64,000 nt of DNA from Betaproteobacteria bacterium (GTDB lineage Bacteria > Pseudomonadota > Gammaproteobacteria > Burkholderiales > Rhodocyclaceae). Position 1 is the first letter of the stretch. Each line of letters begins with the position of its first letter. The stretch is from positions 248,001 through 312,000 of the forward strand of contig JADIYD010000001.1 of the NCBI GenBank assembly GCA_016705475.1. Direction: 5' to 3'. Below are positions 27,489 through 36,228 of the stretch, in pieces. Position numbers and translations under genes: made by a program. Below the pieces are notes generated by a model. It had not been told where the DNA came from. It saw only the letters and a program-made list of their open reading frames with translations, and ran no database searches.

Positions 27489-27543
27489 GATGAAGCTCCA
27501 AGCGATAGGAACTACATCATTCTATGCCTGTGCGCGCCTGCCG

Positions 27544-28071
27544 TCAGGCGAAAACGATCTTGAGCAGGGCCAGGCAGAGCAAAGTGTAACCGGCCGCAAC
27601 AAGGTCGTCGGCCATGACACCGAAGCCGTTTTTGACATGCTGGTCGAAGTAGCGGGCCGGTTGCGGCTTGGTGATGTCGAAATAGCGGAACAGCGCGAAG
27701 GCTGCCAACTGCCAGAGGAAGGTGTCGGGCGTCATGAGCAGGATGAGCCAGAACGGCACGATTTCGTCCCAGACGATGCTGCCGTGGTCGGGGTCGCCGA
27801 TGGCGCGGCCGGTGACGTCGATGAACCAGATGCCGCCGAGGTATGCCACGGTCAACAGGAAAAGAAGGCCAAAATCGGAAAAATGGTGGTGGAACAGGGC
27901 GAACGTGGCCCATGCGAACAGCGTGCCGAAGGTGCCCGGCGCTTTCGGGGCCAGCCCGCTGCCACAACCCAATGCGAAAAAATGCGCCGGGTGGGCGAGC
28001 AGGAAACGGACGCTAGGCGGCTTGGCCAAAGTGGTCGTATCCCTTCTGACCGAATTCGACTGGCTTGCCAT
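27544..28071 (-). CDS. pgpA: Phosphatidylglycerophosphatase A
   Basis: Dephosphorylates phosphatidylglycerol phosphate in the inner membrane to give phosphatidylglycerol. About 175 residues from ATG 28071, which overlaps the thiL 3' end by 59 bases; a later start is possible. Family motifs are APGTFGTL, VWDEIVPFW, FRYFDITKPQP and GFGVMADDLVAAGY, with several membrane helices. thiL-pgpA is a common proteobacterial pair. An antisense copy of the dispersed element lies mid-gene. Confidence 0.9.
   Translation of the reverse strand: MASQSNSVRRDTTTLAKPPSVRFLLAHPAHFFALGCGSGLAPKAPGTFGTLFAWATFALFHHHFSDFGLLFLLTVAYLGGIWFIDVTGRAIGDPDHGSIVWDEIVPFWLILLMTPDTFLWQLAAFALFRYFDITKPQPARYFDQHVKNGFGVMADDLVAAGYTLLCLALLKIVFA
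27847..27885 (+). repeat. Dispersed 30-base element, copy D (antisense in pgpA)
   Basis: Plus strand reads CACGGTCAACAGG, AAAAGAA, GGCCAAAATCGG, then A5. pgpA runs on the other strand, so this copy is translated from its complement, within a membrane helix where hydrophobic codons are tolerated. Confidence 0.6.
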
Positions 28072-28990
28072 CGGGGTCGAGGACTGTGACCTCGCCGGTC
28101 GGGCCGGCCACCATCTCGCCGATGTTCCAGAGCGGCAGTTCCAGCGTTGCCGCAATCTGCGCGATGGCCAGGCTTTGCGTGCCGGGGGCGGTGAAACAGA
28201 GTTCGTAGTCGTCGCCGCCGGTCAGTTGGCATTCGAGGGCGATGCGCCGGAGGTCGGCGTCGTAGCTTTCGCCCTTGGGCAAATGCGGCAGCTGGACGAG
28301 CTTGACGGCAGCCGCGCAGCCTGAGCGTTCGGCGATGTGGCCGAGGTCGGCGAGCAAGCCGTCGGAAACGTCGATGGCGGAAGAGGCAATGCCGTTCAGC
28401 GCGAGGCCGAGGGCGACGCGCGGGCGGGGCTTTTCGAGTGCGCCGACACACAGGCGCGGCCACGGTTCGGGCAGTTTGACCTTGTTTTGCAGGTGAGCCA
28501 GACCAAGGCTGGCCAGACCGGGGCGGCCGGAAACCCAGATCTGGTCACCGGGCCGGGCGCCGTCACGGCGGAGCGCCTGACCGGGTTCGACTTCGCCGAT
28601 CGCAGTGACGCAGACGTTGAGCGGGCCCTTGGTGGTGTCGCCGCCAATGACGTCGACGCCATATTCGGCGGCGCAGGCAAAAAAGCCTTCGGCGAATTTG
28701 GCAATCCAGGGCTCGTCGACCGCAGGAAGCGCCCCCGCCAGCGTGACCCAGCGCGGCTGGGCGCCCATCGCGGCGAGGTCGGAAATATTGACGGCCAGTG
28801 CTTTCCAGCCGAGGTTTCGCGGGTCGGTGTCGGGCAGGAAATGGGTGCCGGCCACCAGCATGTCGGTGGTTACCGCCAGTTGCTTGCCGGGCGACGGCGC
28901 AATCAGCGCGCAGTCGTCGCCGGGGCCGAGGACGGCCGAGGGGGTGGGCCGGGCGAAATACGTGTTGATCAGGTCAAATTCGCCCGGCAC
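28013..28990 (-). CDS. thiL: Thiamine-monophosphate kinase
   Basis: Phosphorylates thiamine phosphate to thiamine diphosphate. GTG 28990 is chosen because it gives the family N-terminus (MPGEFDLI) and lies 4 bases after the nusB stop; 325 residues is normal. Motifs are GPGDDCALI (metal/ATP site), TDMLVAGTHF, NISDLAAMGA, GGDTTKGP and DVSDGLLADLGH. It follows nusB, as in many Proteobacteria. With the ThiE domain near 63 kb it shows a thiamine salvage or synthesis route. Confidence 0.93.
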   Translation of the reverse strand: MPGEFDLINTYFARPTPSAVLGPGDDCALIAPSPGKQLAVTTDMLVAGTHFLPDTDPRNLGWKALAVNISDLAAMGAQPRWVTLAGALPAVDEPWIAKFAEGFFACAAEYGVDVIGGDTTKGPLNVCVTAIGEVEPGQALRRDGARPGDQIWVSGRPGLASLGLAHLQNKVKLPEPWPRLCVGALEKPRPRVALGLALNGIASSAIDVSDGLLADLGHIAERSGCAAAVKLVQLPHLPKGESYDADLRRIALECQLTGGDDYELCFTAPGTQSLAIAQIAATLELPLWNIGEMVAGPTGEVTVLDPDGKPVEFGQKGYDHFGQAA

Positions 28991-28994
28991 TGGA

Positions 28995-29483
28995 TTACTT
29001 GCCCTGCTTGCGCGCCGCAACCTCGTCGGCGCGAACGACGGCGGCGATCTTGTCGAGCACGCCATTGACGTACTTGTGGCCGTCGGTGCCGCCAAAGGAC
29101 TTGGCCAGTTCGATGGATTCGTTGATAACGACGCGGTAGGGGGTCTCGGGATGGTTGTTCATCTCGAAGGCACCCATCAACAGCACGCAGGCTTCGATCG
29201 GCGAGAGTTCGCTGAAGGGGCGGTCAAGGTGCGCCGTGACTTGCGAGACCAGGGCTTCGCGCTGGCCGATGACGCCGCGCAGGGTGCCGACGAAAAATTC
29301 GCGGTCGGCCTTGGCGAAGCCTTCCTGTTCAGGCGCATAGGCTTCGATGGCAGCCGCGTCGGAACCGCCGACGCGCCACTGGTAGAGGCCCTGCAGGACG
29401 AATTCGCGGGCGCGACGGCGGGCTGACTTGGGCGGTTCCTTGACGTCGTGGGGATGTTCGCTGTCGCTGAGGAAGGTGGTCAT
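28995..29483 (-). CDS. nusB: Transcription antitermination factor NusB
   Basis: An RNA-binding subunit of the antitermination complex on rRNA operons (with NusE/S10). The 162-residue all-helical protein carries RRRAREFVLQGLYQW at the N-terminus and YRVVINESIELAKSFGG near the C-terminus. It overlaps ribH by 4 bases. The ribH-nusB-thiL order is conserved. Confidence 0.95.
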   Translation of the reverse strand: MTTFLSDSEHPHDVKEPPKSARRRAREFVLQGLYQWRVGGSDAAAIEAYAPEQEGFAKADREFFVGTLRGVIGQREALVSQVTAHLDRPFSELSPIEACVLLMGAFEMNNHPETPYRVVINESIELAKSFGGTDGHKYVNGVLDKIAAVVRADEVAARKQGK

Positions 29484-29953
29484 TGGAGCAGGGCTTTCTG
29501 AAGGTTGGCCATTTCGACGGCAGCCTGGGCGCAGTCGCTGCCCTTCGGTTGGGTGCGGACTTCGGCTTGTTCGTCGGTGTCGCAGGTCAGGATGCCGTTG
29601 GCGATGGGCACACCGGTATCGAGCTGGACTTCCATGATGGCACGGCAGGCGTCGTTGGAAACTACTTCGAAGTGGTAGGTGTCGCCACGGATGACGGCAC
29701 CCAGTGCGACCAGCGCATCGAAGCTCCCGCTTTGCGCCATGGTCTGCAGGACGAGCGGGATTTCCAGTGCGCCGGGAACGTTGGCGATGGTCATGTCGGC
29801 ATCGGCGACGCCGAGACGCTTGAGCTCATTGACGCAGGAGGAGAGCAGGGCTTCGCAGATGGGCAGGTTGAAGCGCGCCATCACGATGCCGACCCTGAGA
29901 CCGGCGCCGTCGAGGTTGTTGTCGTATTCAAAGATGTTGTCGAAACGGGACAT
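29480..29953 (-). CDS. ribH: 6,7-dimethyl-8-ribityllumazine synthase
   Basis: Condenses 5-amino-6-ribitylaminouracil with dihydroxybutanone phosphate, the penultimate step of riboflavin synthesis. The 157-residue protein has RFNLPICEALL, NVPGALEIPLVLQ, GAVIRGDTYHFEVV (with the catalytic-region histidine) and GILTCDTDEQA. It lies 3 bases after ribB, whose product supplies the dihydroxybutanone phosphate. Confidence 0.96.
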   Translation of the reverse strand: MSRFDNIFEYDNNLDGAGLRVGIVMARFNLPICEALLSSCVNELKRLGVADADMTIANVPGALEIPLVLQTMAQSGSFDALVALGAVIRGDTYHFEVVSNDACRAIMEVQLDTGVPIANGILTCDTDEQAEVRTQPKGSDCAQAAVEMANLQKALLQ

Positions 29954-29956
29954 GGC

Positions 29957-31066
29957 TTACAACTCCGCAGGTGTCGTGACGAAACCGGTGACTTCGAGGC
30001 CAAAGCCGGTCATGGAGGGCATCTTGCGCGGGCTGGAGAGCAGGCGCATTTTGGAAACGCCGAGATCGCGCAGAATCTGGGCGCCGATGCCGTAGGTGCG
30101 CGGGTCCCATTTGACCGGGGCGCTCGGGGCTGTGCCGGTCAGGCGCGACAGGATGGCATCGCCGTCTTCCGGGCGGTGCATGAGGACGATGACGCCGTGG
30201 CCGAACTTGGCCATGGCCGCCTGCGCCTCTTCGATCGAGAAGGACTGGCGCTTGCTGGCCGGATCAAGGAAGTCGAGCACGGAGAGCGGTTCATGCACGC
30301 GAACCAGCGTTTCGTCGCCGGCCGGAATGCTGCCCTTGACCAGCGCCAGATGGGTCGCGCCGCTCGCCTGATCGACGTAGGCGTGCATGGCGAAGTCGCC
30401 TTGGGCCGTGCTGATCGTCTTGCTCGTGACGCGCTTGACCAGGGTTTCCGAGGCGGCGCGGTAGTGGATGAGGTCGGCAATGGTGCCGATTTTGAGGCCG
30501 TGTTCCTTGGCGAATTCCATGAGCTCCGGCAGGCGGGCCATGGTGCCATCGTCGTTCATGATTTCGCAGATCACCGAGGACGGCTCGAGACCGGCCATGC
30601 CGGCCAGGTCGCAACCCGCTTCGGTGTGACCGGCGCGGACCAGCACGCCGCCTTCGCGGGCAGTAATCGGGAAGACGTGGCCGGGCTGGACGATGTCGTC
30701 GATGGTTGTGTTCTTGGCGACGGCAACCTGAATGGTGCGTGCCCGGTCGGCGGCCGAGATGCCGGTGGTGACGCCTTCGGCGGCTTCGATGGAGACGGTG
30801 AAGGCGGTGCCGTACTGGGTCTTGTTGTTTTTCGCCATCTGAACGAGGCCGAGCTTGCGGCAGCGGGCTTCGGTCAGCGTCAGGCAGATCAGGCCGCGGC
30901 CGAACTTGGCCATGAAATTGATCGCTTCGGGCGTGATGTGTTCGGCGGCCATGACGAGGTCGCCCTCGTTCTCTCGGTCTTCTTCATCAACCAGGATGAC
31001 CATGCGACCGGCCTTGAGTTCGGCGACGATCTCGGCGGTGCTGGCGATGGCGGGATGGGGTGGCAT
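29957..31066 (-). CDS. ribB: 3,4-dihydroxy-2-butanone-4-phosphate synthase with degenerate GTP cyclohydrolase II domain
   Basis: Makes dihydroxybutanone phosphate from ribulose 5-phosphate for riboflavin. ATG 31066 is preferred over the TTG at 31087; about 369 residues. The N-terminal RibB domain is complete: DEEDRENEGDLVMAAE, GLICLTLTE, GHVFPITAREGGVLVRAGHTEA. The C-terminal GTP cyclohydrolase II-like half lacks the zinc cysteine cluster (RVHEPLSVLDFL instead of a Cys-rich loop). It is therefore probably inactive as a cyclohydrolase, and a separate ribA is expected elsewhere. No FMN riboswitch is apparent upstream. Confidence 0.92.
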   Translation of the reverse strand: MPPHPAIASTAEIVAELKAGRMVILVDEEDRENEGDLVMAAEHITPEAINFMAKFGRGLICLTLTEARCRKLGLVQMAKNNKTQYGTAFTVSIEAAEGVTTGISAADRARTIQVAVAKNTTIDDIVQPGHVFPITAREGGVLVRAGHTEAGCDLAGMAGLEPSSVICEIMNDDGTMARLPELMEFAKEHGLKIGTIADLIHYRAASETLVKRVTSKTISTAQGDFAMHAYVDQASGATHLALVKGSIPAGDETLVRVHEPLSVLDFLDPASKRQSFSIEEAQAAMAKFGHGVIVLMHRPEDGDAILSRLTGTAPSAPVKWDPRTYGIGAQILRDLGVSKMRLLSSPRKMPSMTGFGLEVTGFVTTPAEL

Positions 31067-31156
31067 TGGGGTGTCCGGGAACAGCAAAAAGGGGGTGCTA
31101 TTTTCGCAGAAACAGGGGATAGGCGTGTGACTTTAGTGCCTGGGGCCCGACGACAT

Positions 31157-31714
31157 TCAGGGCAGATAGGCTTCGACCTGGATGCGCAGGCGAACTTCGT
31201 CGCCGATGAAAGGCAGGCCGTTGCTCAGGCCGAATTCGGAGCGGCGCAGAACGCCGACGGCATCGGCACCGCAGCCGCGCTGGCGGCTGGCCAGATTGAG
31301 GCCGCATTTGAAGCGGCTGACGTCGAGCCGCATTGGCCGGCTTTCGCCGAGCATGACAAGAACGCCCTCGACGGCGCTCAGTTTGTCGTCGGTGAAAAGC
31401 AGCTTCTGGCTGCGAAAGAAAATGTACGGGAAGTCCCTGGCCTTGAACCAGTCTTCTCCGCGCAGCACGTCGTCGCGCAATGCAAAGCCGGTGTCGAGCG
31501 AGGCTGCTTCGATGCTGATGTCGATGCGCCCCGTTTTTTCCTCCGGGTTGAATTCGACGATGCCACTGCTGCGGTTGAACTGACCACGCTGTGTCGAAAA
31601 TCCGAGGTGGTCGATTTCGAAGCTCGCGTAGGTGTGCGTCGGGTCGATGACGTACTCGGCGGCCTGGGCCGGCGCCAAGAGTGCGGCAAAAAACAGAACG
31701 ATGATGCGGATCAC
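31157..31714 (-). CDS. YceI family periplasmic protein
   Basis: A 185-residue secreted lipocalin-like protein, likely binding isoprenoid-type lipids. GTG 31714 is chosen: GGGAG lies 5 bases upstream and the N-terminus becomes a signal peptide (VIRIIVLFFAALLAPAQA). The mature part begins AEYVIDPTHTYASFEIDH, the family hallmark, followed by beta strands typical of YceI. The 5' leader contains a copy of the dispersed element and lies opposite the spermidine synthase gene. Confidence 0.88.
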   Translation of the reverse strand: MIRIIVLFFAALLAPAQAAEYVIDPTHTYASFEIDHLGFSTQRGQFNRSSGIVEFNPEEKTGRIDISIEAASLDTGFALRDDVLRGEDWFKARDFPYIFFRSQKLLFTDDKLSAVEGVLVMLGESRPMRLDVSRFKCGLNLASRQRGCGADAVGVLRRSEFGLSNGLPFIGDEVRLRIQVEAYLP

Positions 31715-31723
31715 GGTGACTCC

Positions 31724-31759
31724 CACGGTCAACTGGAAAAATCGGCCAAAATTGAAATG
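31724..31759 (+). repeat. Dispersed 30-base element, copy E (intergenic)
   Basis: CACGGTCAACTGG, A5, TC, GGCCAAAAT, TGAAATG, in the divergent gap between the YceI gene and the spermidine synthase gene. One of the four non-coding copies that define the consensus. Confidence 0.65.
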
Positions 31760-31823
31760 CCGATGGTCTTGAGACTGCGCCCCGGACAAGCCGTTCCCGT
31801 CAATTCGAGTAAGATCGCTGCCC

Positions 31824-33323
31824 ATGCGGCATGCCCTCCTTTTCTCCGTTTTCGTCATCGCCTCCTGCGGGCTGGCTTACGAGCTGATCGCCGGCGCGTT
31901 GTCGTCCTACCTGCTCGGCGATTCCGTGATGCAGTTCTCGACGGTGATCGGCACCTACCTCTTCGCCATGGGTGTTGGCTCGTGGCTGTCAAAATACATC
32001 ACGCGCGACCTGATCGGGCGATTTATCCAGATCGAGCTCATGGTCGGGCTCCTTGGCGGCTTCTCGGCGATCGGCCTGTTTCTGGTTTTCACCTGGCTGG
32101 CCGGGCCGTTCAAACTGGTTTTGTACCTCGTCGTGTTCGGCGTCGGTGTGCTGGTCGGGCTTGAAATCCCGCTGGTCATGCGCATTCTGAAGCGCGAGCT
32201 GGCTTTCAAGGATCTCGTGTCGCAGGTCCTCACCTTCGATTATCTCGGCGCGCTGGCGGTCTCCATTCTCTTTCCACTGGTCCTTGCACCGCAGATCGGC
32301 ATGGTGCGCACAGGTCTGCTTTTCGGCCTCCTCAACGTTGCCGTGGCGCTCTGGGCGCTGCATCTGTTTCGCGATCAACTGCCGTCGCGGCGCTGGCTGG
32401 CGGTCCAAAGCTGGACGGTCTTTGGCCTGCTCACGGCCGGCTTCGCCGGCGCCGGGCAGCTGACGAGCTTCGCCGAAACCCAGCTCTACGCCGACGACAT
32501 CATCCACGCCGAAACGACGCCCTATCAGCGCATCGTCGTCACGCGCTGGCGTGATGACTTGCGCCTGTTCATCAACAACAACCTGCAGTTCTCGTCACAC
32601 GACGAATACCGCTACCACGAGGCGCTTGTCCATCCCGGTCTGGCCAGCCTGCCGGGGGCGAAACGGGTTCTGGTGCTCGGGGGCGGTGATGGCCTGGCGG
32701 TGCGTGAAGTCCTCAAGTACCCGAATGTCGAGTCCGTGACGCTGGTCGATCTCGATCCGGCGATGACCGATCTGTTTGCCAAAGCGCCGGCTCTCGTTGC
32801 GCTGAACCAGGGTGCGCTGACTTCGCCCCGCGTGACGGTGGTCAACGCCGACGCACTGCAGTGGCTCGAAGAAAGCCGCGAGTATTTCGACTTCGTCGTC
32901 ATCGACTTTCCCGATCCGGCCAACTTTGCGCTGGGCAAGCTCTACACCTCGGCCTTTTATCGCCTGCTCGAAAAACGCCTGTCGGCGCGGGGCCTGATCG
33001 TCGTCCAGTCGACCTCGCCGTTCTATGCCAGGCAATCCTACTGGTGCGTGGTGACGACGCTGGAAAGCGTCGGCTTCAAGACCTCGCCGTATCACGCGCT
33101 GGTCCCGTCTTTTGGTGAGTGGGGTTACATCATCGCCAGCCGGCAGGGATTCTCGCCTGCTGCGGTCGACCCGGAAAAAACCCGATTTTTGACATCCGAC
33201 GTTCTGCCGGGATTGTTCGCGTTCCCGGCTGACATGGCGCGCCTGCCGGCCGAGGTCAATCAGCTCAACAATCAGGTGCTGGTGCGCTACTTCGAGGCCG
33301 AGTGGCGCAAGGTCATCCGTTAG
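31824..33323 (+). CDS. Membrane-anchored polyamine aminopropyltransferase (spermidine synthase family)
   Basis: A 499-residue protein with about seven transmembrane helices (residues 1-220) fused to a spermidine synthase domain. The soluble part has YQRIVVTRW, LQFSSHDEYRYHEALVHPGL, the nucleotide-binding GGGDGLAVREVLKY, DLDPAM and the catalytic region VVIDFPDP. It should transfer an aminopropyl group from decarboxylated SAM to an acceptor amine at the membrane. The acceptor is unknown. Such membrane forms often sit with DUF350/DUF4178 genes; here that cluster is at 2.6-6.1 kb. Confidence 0.88.
   Translation: MRHALLFSVFVIASCGLAYELIAGALSSYLLGDSVMQFSTVIGTYLFAMGVGSWLSKYITRDLIGRFIQIELMVGLLGGFSAIGLFLVFTWLAGPFKLVLYLVVFGVGVLVGLEIPLVMRILKRELAFKDLVSQVLTFDYLGALAVSILFPLVLAPQIGMVRTGLLFGLLNVAVALWALHLFRDQLPSRRWLAVQSWTVFGLLTAGFAGAGQLTSFAETQLYADDIIHAETTPYQRIVVTRWRDDLRLFINNNLQFSSHDEYRYHEALVHPGLASLPGAKRVLVLGGGDGLAVREVLKYPNVESVTLVDLDPAMTDLFAKAPALVALNQGALTSPRVTVVNADALQWLEESREYFDFVVIDFPDPANFALGKLYTSAFYRLLEKRLSARGLIVVQSTSPFYARQSYWCVVTTLESVGFKTSPYHALVPSFGEWGYIIASRQGFSPAAVDPEKTRFLTSDVLPGLFAFPADMARLPAEVNQLNNQVLVRYFEAEWRKVIR
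33162..33195 (+). repeat. Dispersed 30-base element, copy N (loose)
   Basis: GCGGTCGACCCGG, A6, CCCGATTTTTGAC. Head and tract match; the GGCC part is replaced by CCCG. It lies near the 3' end of the spermidine synthase gene, after the catalytic domain. Confidence 0.4.
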
Positions 33324-35070
33324 CGGCGTGTGTCGCCAGATGTGCTTTGAGGTAGGCGACGGTATCGTCGAAGGGCATCGGCCGGCTGAACAGGTAGCCC
33401 TGCAGCATGTCGCAGCCCAATGCGGCCAGAAAGTCCCGCTGGGCCTCGGTTTCGACACCCTCGGCAACCAGCTCGAGACCCAGGCTGTGGCCCAGCGCAA
33501 TGGTTGCGGTACAGATGGCGGCGTCGTTCGCATCGGTCTCGATGTCGGTGACGAATGAGCGGTCGAGTTTCAGGCGCTTGATCGGGAGATGCTTGAGGTA
33601 GGCCAGCGAGGAATAGCCCGTACCGAAATCGTCGATGGCCAGCACGATGCCCATGGCAGCCAGCTGATCGAGGATGGAAAGCGTCATTTCCGGGTTTTCC
33701 ATCGCCGTGCTCTCGGTGACTTCCAGTTCGATATCCTCCGGCAGCAGGTCGTAGCAGGCCAGTGCGCCGCGGACAAGAAGCAACAGGTTTTCGTGGCGCA
33801 GCTGTTGCGCCGAGATGTTGATGGCGACGCGGATGCCGTTGACGCCCTGCTGTTTCATGACGCGGATCAGCCGGCAGGTCTCCCAGATCACCCAGTCGCC
33901 AAGCGGCTGGATCAAACCCGTTTCTTCGGCGATGCAGATGAAGCGCATCGGCGAAACCTGCCCGAATTTTGCATTGTTCCAGCGTAGCAGGGCCTCGACG
34001 CCAAGGACGCGACCGCTGACCGTCTCGACCTGCGGCTGGAAGTGCAGGGAAAACTCGCTGCTGGCCGGCGAAATCGCGGCAATGGCCTGACGCAACTCGT
34101 TTTCCATCGCCAGACGTTCGCCCGCGGCCTCATTCATGCGCGCGGTGTAGAACTGGTGATTGTTGCGGCCGGCACTTTTCGCGTGGTACATCGCCGTGTC
34201 GGCGTTGCGCAGCAGCGTGCCGGGGTCGCTGCCATCGATCGGGTAGAGGCTGATGCCGATGCTCGGCGTGGCGTACAGGATGTGATCGGCGATCCGGTAG
34301 CTATCGGCCAGGTTGCTCTGAATCTTGCTCGCAACCCGGGCGGCGGTCAGCGGCGATTCGATATCGGGCAGGACGACCACAAACTCGTCGCCACCGATGC
34401 GAGCCACCAGATCACTGGCGCGAACGCATTCACGCAGGCGCAGCGCCACGTTCTGCAATAGCTGGTCGCCGACATGATGGCCCAGCGTGTCATTGATATT
34501 CTTGAAATTGTCGAGGTCGATCAGCATGAGCGCCAACTGTTGGCCCTCCCGCTCGCAACTGCGCAGCGACTGCGCCAGCTGCGACTCGAAAGCCAGTCGG
34601 TTGGGAAGATTGGTCAGCGGATCATGGTAGGCCAGGTAAGCCAGGCGGTCGGCAACCTCTTGGCTGGCCTCAATCTCGGTGAAGTTGGCGACAAAATTCC
34701 GGATGCTGCCATCGGCGTTGCGCAAAACCGAAATCTTCAGGTGTCGCGGATAGTTGGCGCCATTTTTCTGTTTGTTCCAGATTTCACCTTCCCAGTAATC
34801 ATGACTGCCGAGTGCCTGCCACAGCACCGCATAAAAGTCGGGAGTTGCCCGTCCGGACGACAATATCCGCGGGTTCTGTCCAAGCAACTCTTCAAGCGAG
34901 TAACCGCTCATGCGGCACACGGCAAGGTTGGCCGCAACAATCAGGTTCTCGCTGTCCGTCACCAGCATGCCTTCGTCGCTCTGCTCGAACGCACGCAAAA
35001 AGGCAATGCCAGACAAAGTGTCCTGGTCCGGAGGGAGGCTGGGGCTGACTGCTACGGGAGCGCTGGTCAT
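33313..35070 (-). CDS. PAS-GGDEF-EAL c-di-GMP turnover protein
   Basis: A 585-residue cytoplasmic protein: PAS (about 25-140), GGDEF (about 145-310) with intact GGDEF and an RxxD inhibitory site (RASD) five residues upstream, then EAL (about 325-575) with EALLRW, DDFGTGYSS and EGVETEAQ. Both c-di-GMP synthesis and hydrolysis motifs are present. The 3' end overlaps the convergent spermidine synthase gene by 11 bases. It has no receiver, unlike the proteins of the 9.9-23.8 kb operon. Confidence 0.92.
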   Translation of the reverse strand: MTSAPVAVSPSLPPDQDTLSGIAFLRAFEQSDEGMLVTDSENLIVAANLAVCRMSGYSLEELLGQNPRILSSGRATPDFYAVLWQALGSHDYWEGEIWNKQKNGANYPRHLKISVLRNADGSIRNFVANFTEIEASQEVADRLAYLAYHDPLTNLPNRLAFESQLAQSLRSCEREGQQLALMLIDLDNFKNINDTLGHHVGDQLLQNVALRLRECVRASDLVARIGGDEFVVVLPDIESPLTAARVASKIQSNLADSYRIADHILYATPSIGISLYPIDGSDPGTLLRNADTAMYHAKSAGRNNHQFYTARMNEAAGERLAMENELRQAIAAISPASSEFSLHFQPQVETVSGRVLGVEALLRWNNAKFGQVSPMRFICIAEETGLIQPLGDWVIWETCRLIRVMKQQGVNGIRVAINISAQQLRHENLLLLVRGALACYDLLPEDIELEVTESTAMENPEMTLSILDQLAAMGIVLAIDDFGTGYSSLAYLKHLPIKRLKLDRSFVTDIETDANDAAICTATIALGHSLGLELVAEGVETEAQRDFLAALGCDMLQGYLFSRPMPFDDTVAYLKAHLATHAANG

Positions 35071-35112
35071 TGAAAAAAGCTTACTGGATATGCACTGATT
35101 CTAGGCTCTTGA

Positions 35113-36204
35113 TCAGACGTTAAAAAGGAAATTCAGTACATCGCCATCCTTGACGATGTATTCCTTGCCTTCGGCGCGCATCTTGCCGGCCTCCTTGGCG
35201 CCGGCTTCGCCCTTGAAGGCGATGAAGTCGTCAAAGGCGATGGTCTGGGCACGGATGAAGCCGCGCTCGAAGTCGGTATGAATGACGCCGGCCGCTTGCG
35301 GTGCAGTGTCGCCCTGATGGATGGTCCAGGCGCGCACTTCCTTGACGCCGGCGGTGAAGTAGGTGGCAAGGCCGAGCAGTTTGTAGCCGGCGTGGATCAG
35401 GCGGTCGAGGCCCGGCTCTTCAAGCCCGAGGTCAGCCAGGAACATCTGTTTTTCTTCGTCGTCGAGGTCGGCGATTTCGGCTTCGATGGCGGCGCAGACG
35501 GAGACAACTTCAGCTTTCTCGGTAGCGGCATGGGCGCGCACGGCGTCGAGCATCGGATTGTTCTCGAAACCACTCTCGGCGACGTTGGCGACATAGAGCA
35601 CCGGCTTGCCGGTGATCATGCAGAACGGCTTGATCAGGGCCAGTTCTTCCTTGGAGAGATCGAGCCCGCGGATGGCTTTGGCCTGGTCGAGCTGGGCAAA
35701 ACATTTTTCAAGTACGGCAACCAGTGCCTTGGCTTCCTTGTCGCCGGAGCTGGCGGGGCGACGATAGCGGTTGAGCGCCTTTTCGACGGAGGCCATGTCG
35801 GCCAGAGCCAGTTCGGTGTCGATGACTTCAATATCACGCAGCGGATCGACGCCACCGGAAACGTGAATCACGTTGTCGTCGGCAAAGCAGCGGACGACGT
35901 GCACGATGGCATCGGTCTCGCGGATATTGGCCAGAAACTGGTTACCCAGGCCTTCACCCTTGGAGGCGCCGGCAACCAGGCCAGCGATGTCAACGAACTC
36001 GACGATTGCTGGCTGGATTTTCTGCGGCTTGACGATGGCCGAGAGCTGGGCCAGACGCTTGTCGGGTACTTCGACGATGCCGACATTCGGCTCAATCGTG
36101 CAGAAAGGATAGTTCTCGGCAGCGATGCCCGATTTGGTCAGGGCGTTGAACAGGGTGGATTTGCCGACGTTGGGCAGGCCGACGATGCCGCATTTCAAAG
36201 ACAT
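35113..36204 (-). CDS. ychF: Redox-regulated ATPase YchF (Obg-like)
   Basis: A translation-factor-type P-loop NTPase of the Obg family that prefers ATP. 363 residues: G1 GLPNVGKST, G3 region DIAGLVAGASKGEGLGNQFL, and the C-terminal TGS domain (TYFTAGVKEVRAW, then DVLNFLFNV). It follows pth as in most Proteobacteria. Confidence 0.96.
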   Translation of the reverse strand: MSLKCGIVGLPNVGKSTLFNALTKSGIAAENYPFCTIEPNVGIVEVPDKRLAQLSAIVKPQKIQPAIVEFVDIAGLVAGASKGEGLGNQFLANIRETDAIVHVVRCFADDNVIHVSGGVDPLRDIEVIDTELALADMASVEKALNRYRRPASSGDKEAKALVAVLEKCFAQLDQAKAIRGLDLSKEELALIKPFCMITGKPVLYVANVAESGFENNPMLDAVRAHAATEKAEVVSVCAAIEAEIADLDDEEKQMFLADLGLEEPGLDRLIHAGYKLLGLATYFTAGVKEVRAWTIHQGDTAPQAAGVIHTDFERGFIRAQTIAFDDFIAFKGEAGAKEAGKMRAEGKEYIVKDGDVLNFLFNV

Positions 36205-36228
36205 GGGTTTTCCTAAAAATTGAGCTAA

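Noticed and set aside
28700..28730. Possible copy in thiL (minus strand GCGGTCGACGAG ... TGCCAAATTCG)
   Set aside because: Spacing fits but there is no A/T tract in the middle.
31067..31156. FMN riboswitch before ribB
   Set aside because: Only about 90 bases are available and I see none of the conserved FMN-aptamer segments.
29483..32164. 893-residue open frame on the plus strand
   Set aside because: It is antisense to ribH, ribB and the YceI gene, has low-complexity Gly/Ala/Asp/His composition and matches no family. It is a product of GC-rich codon bias on the other strand.
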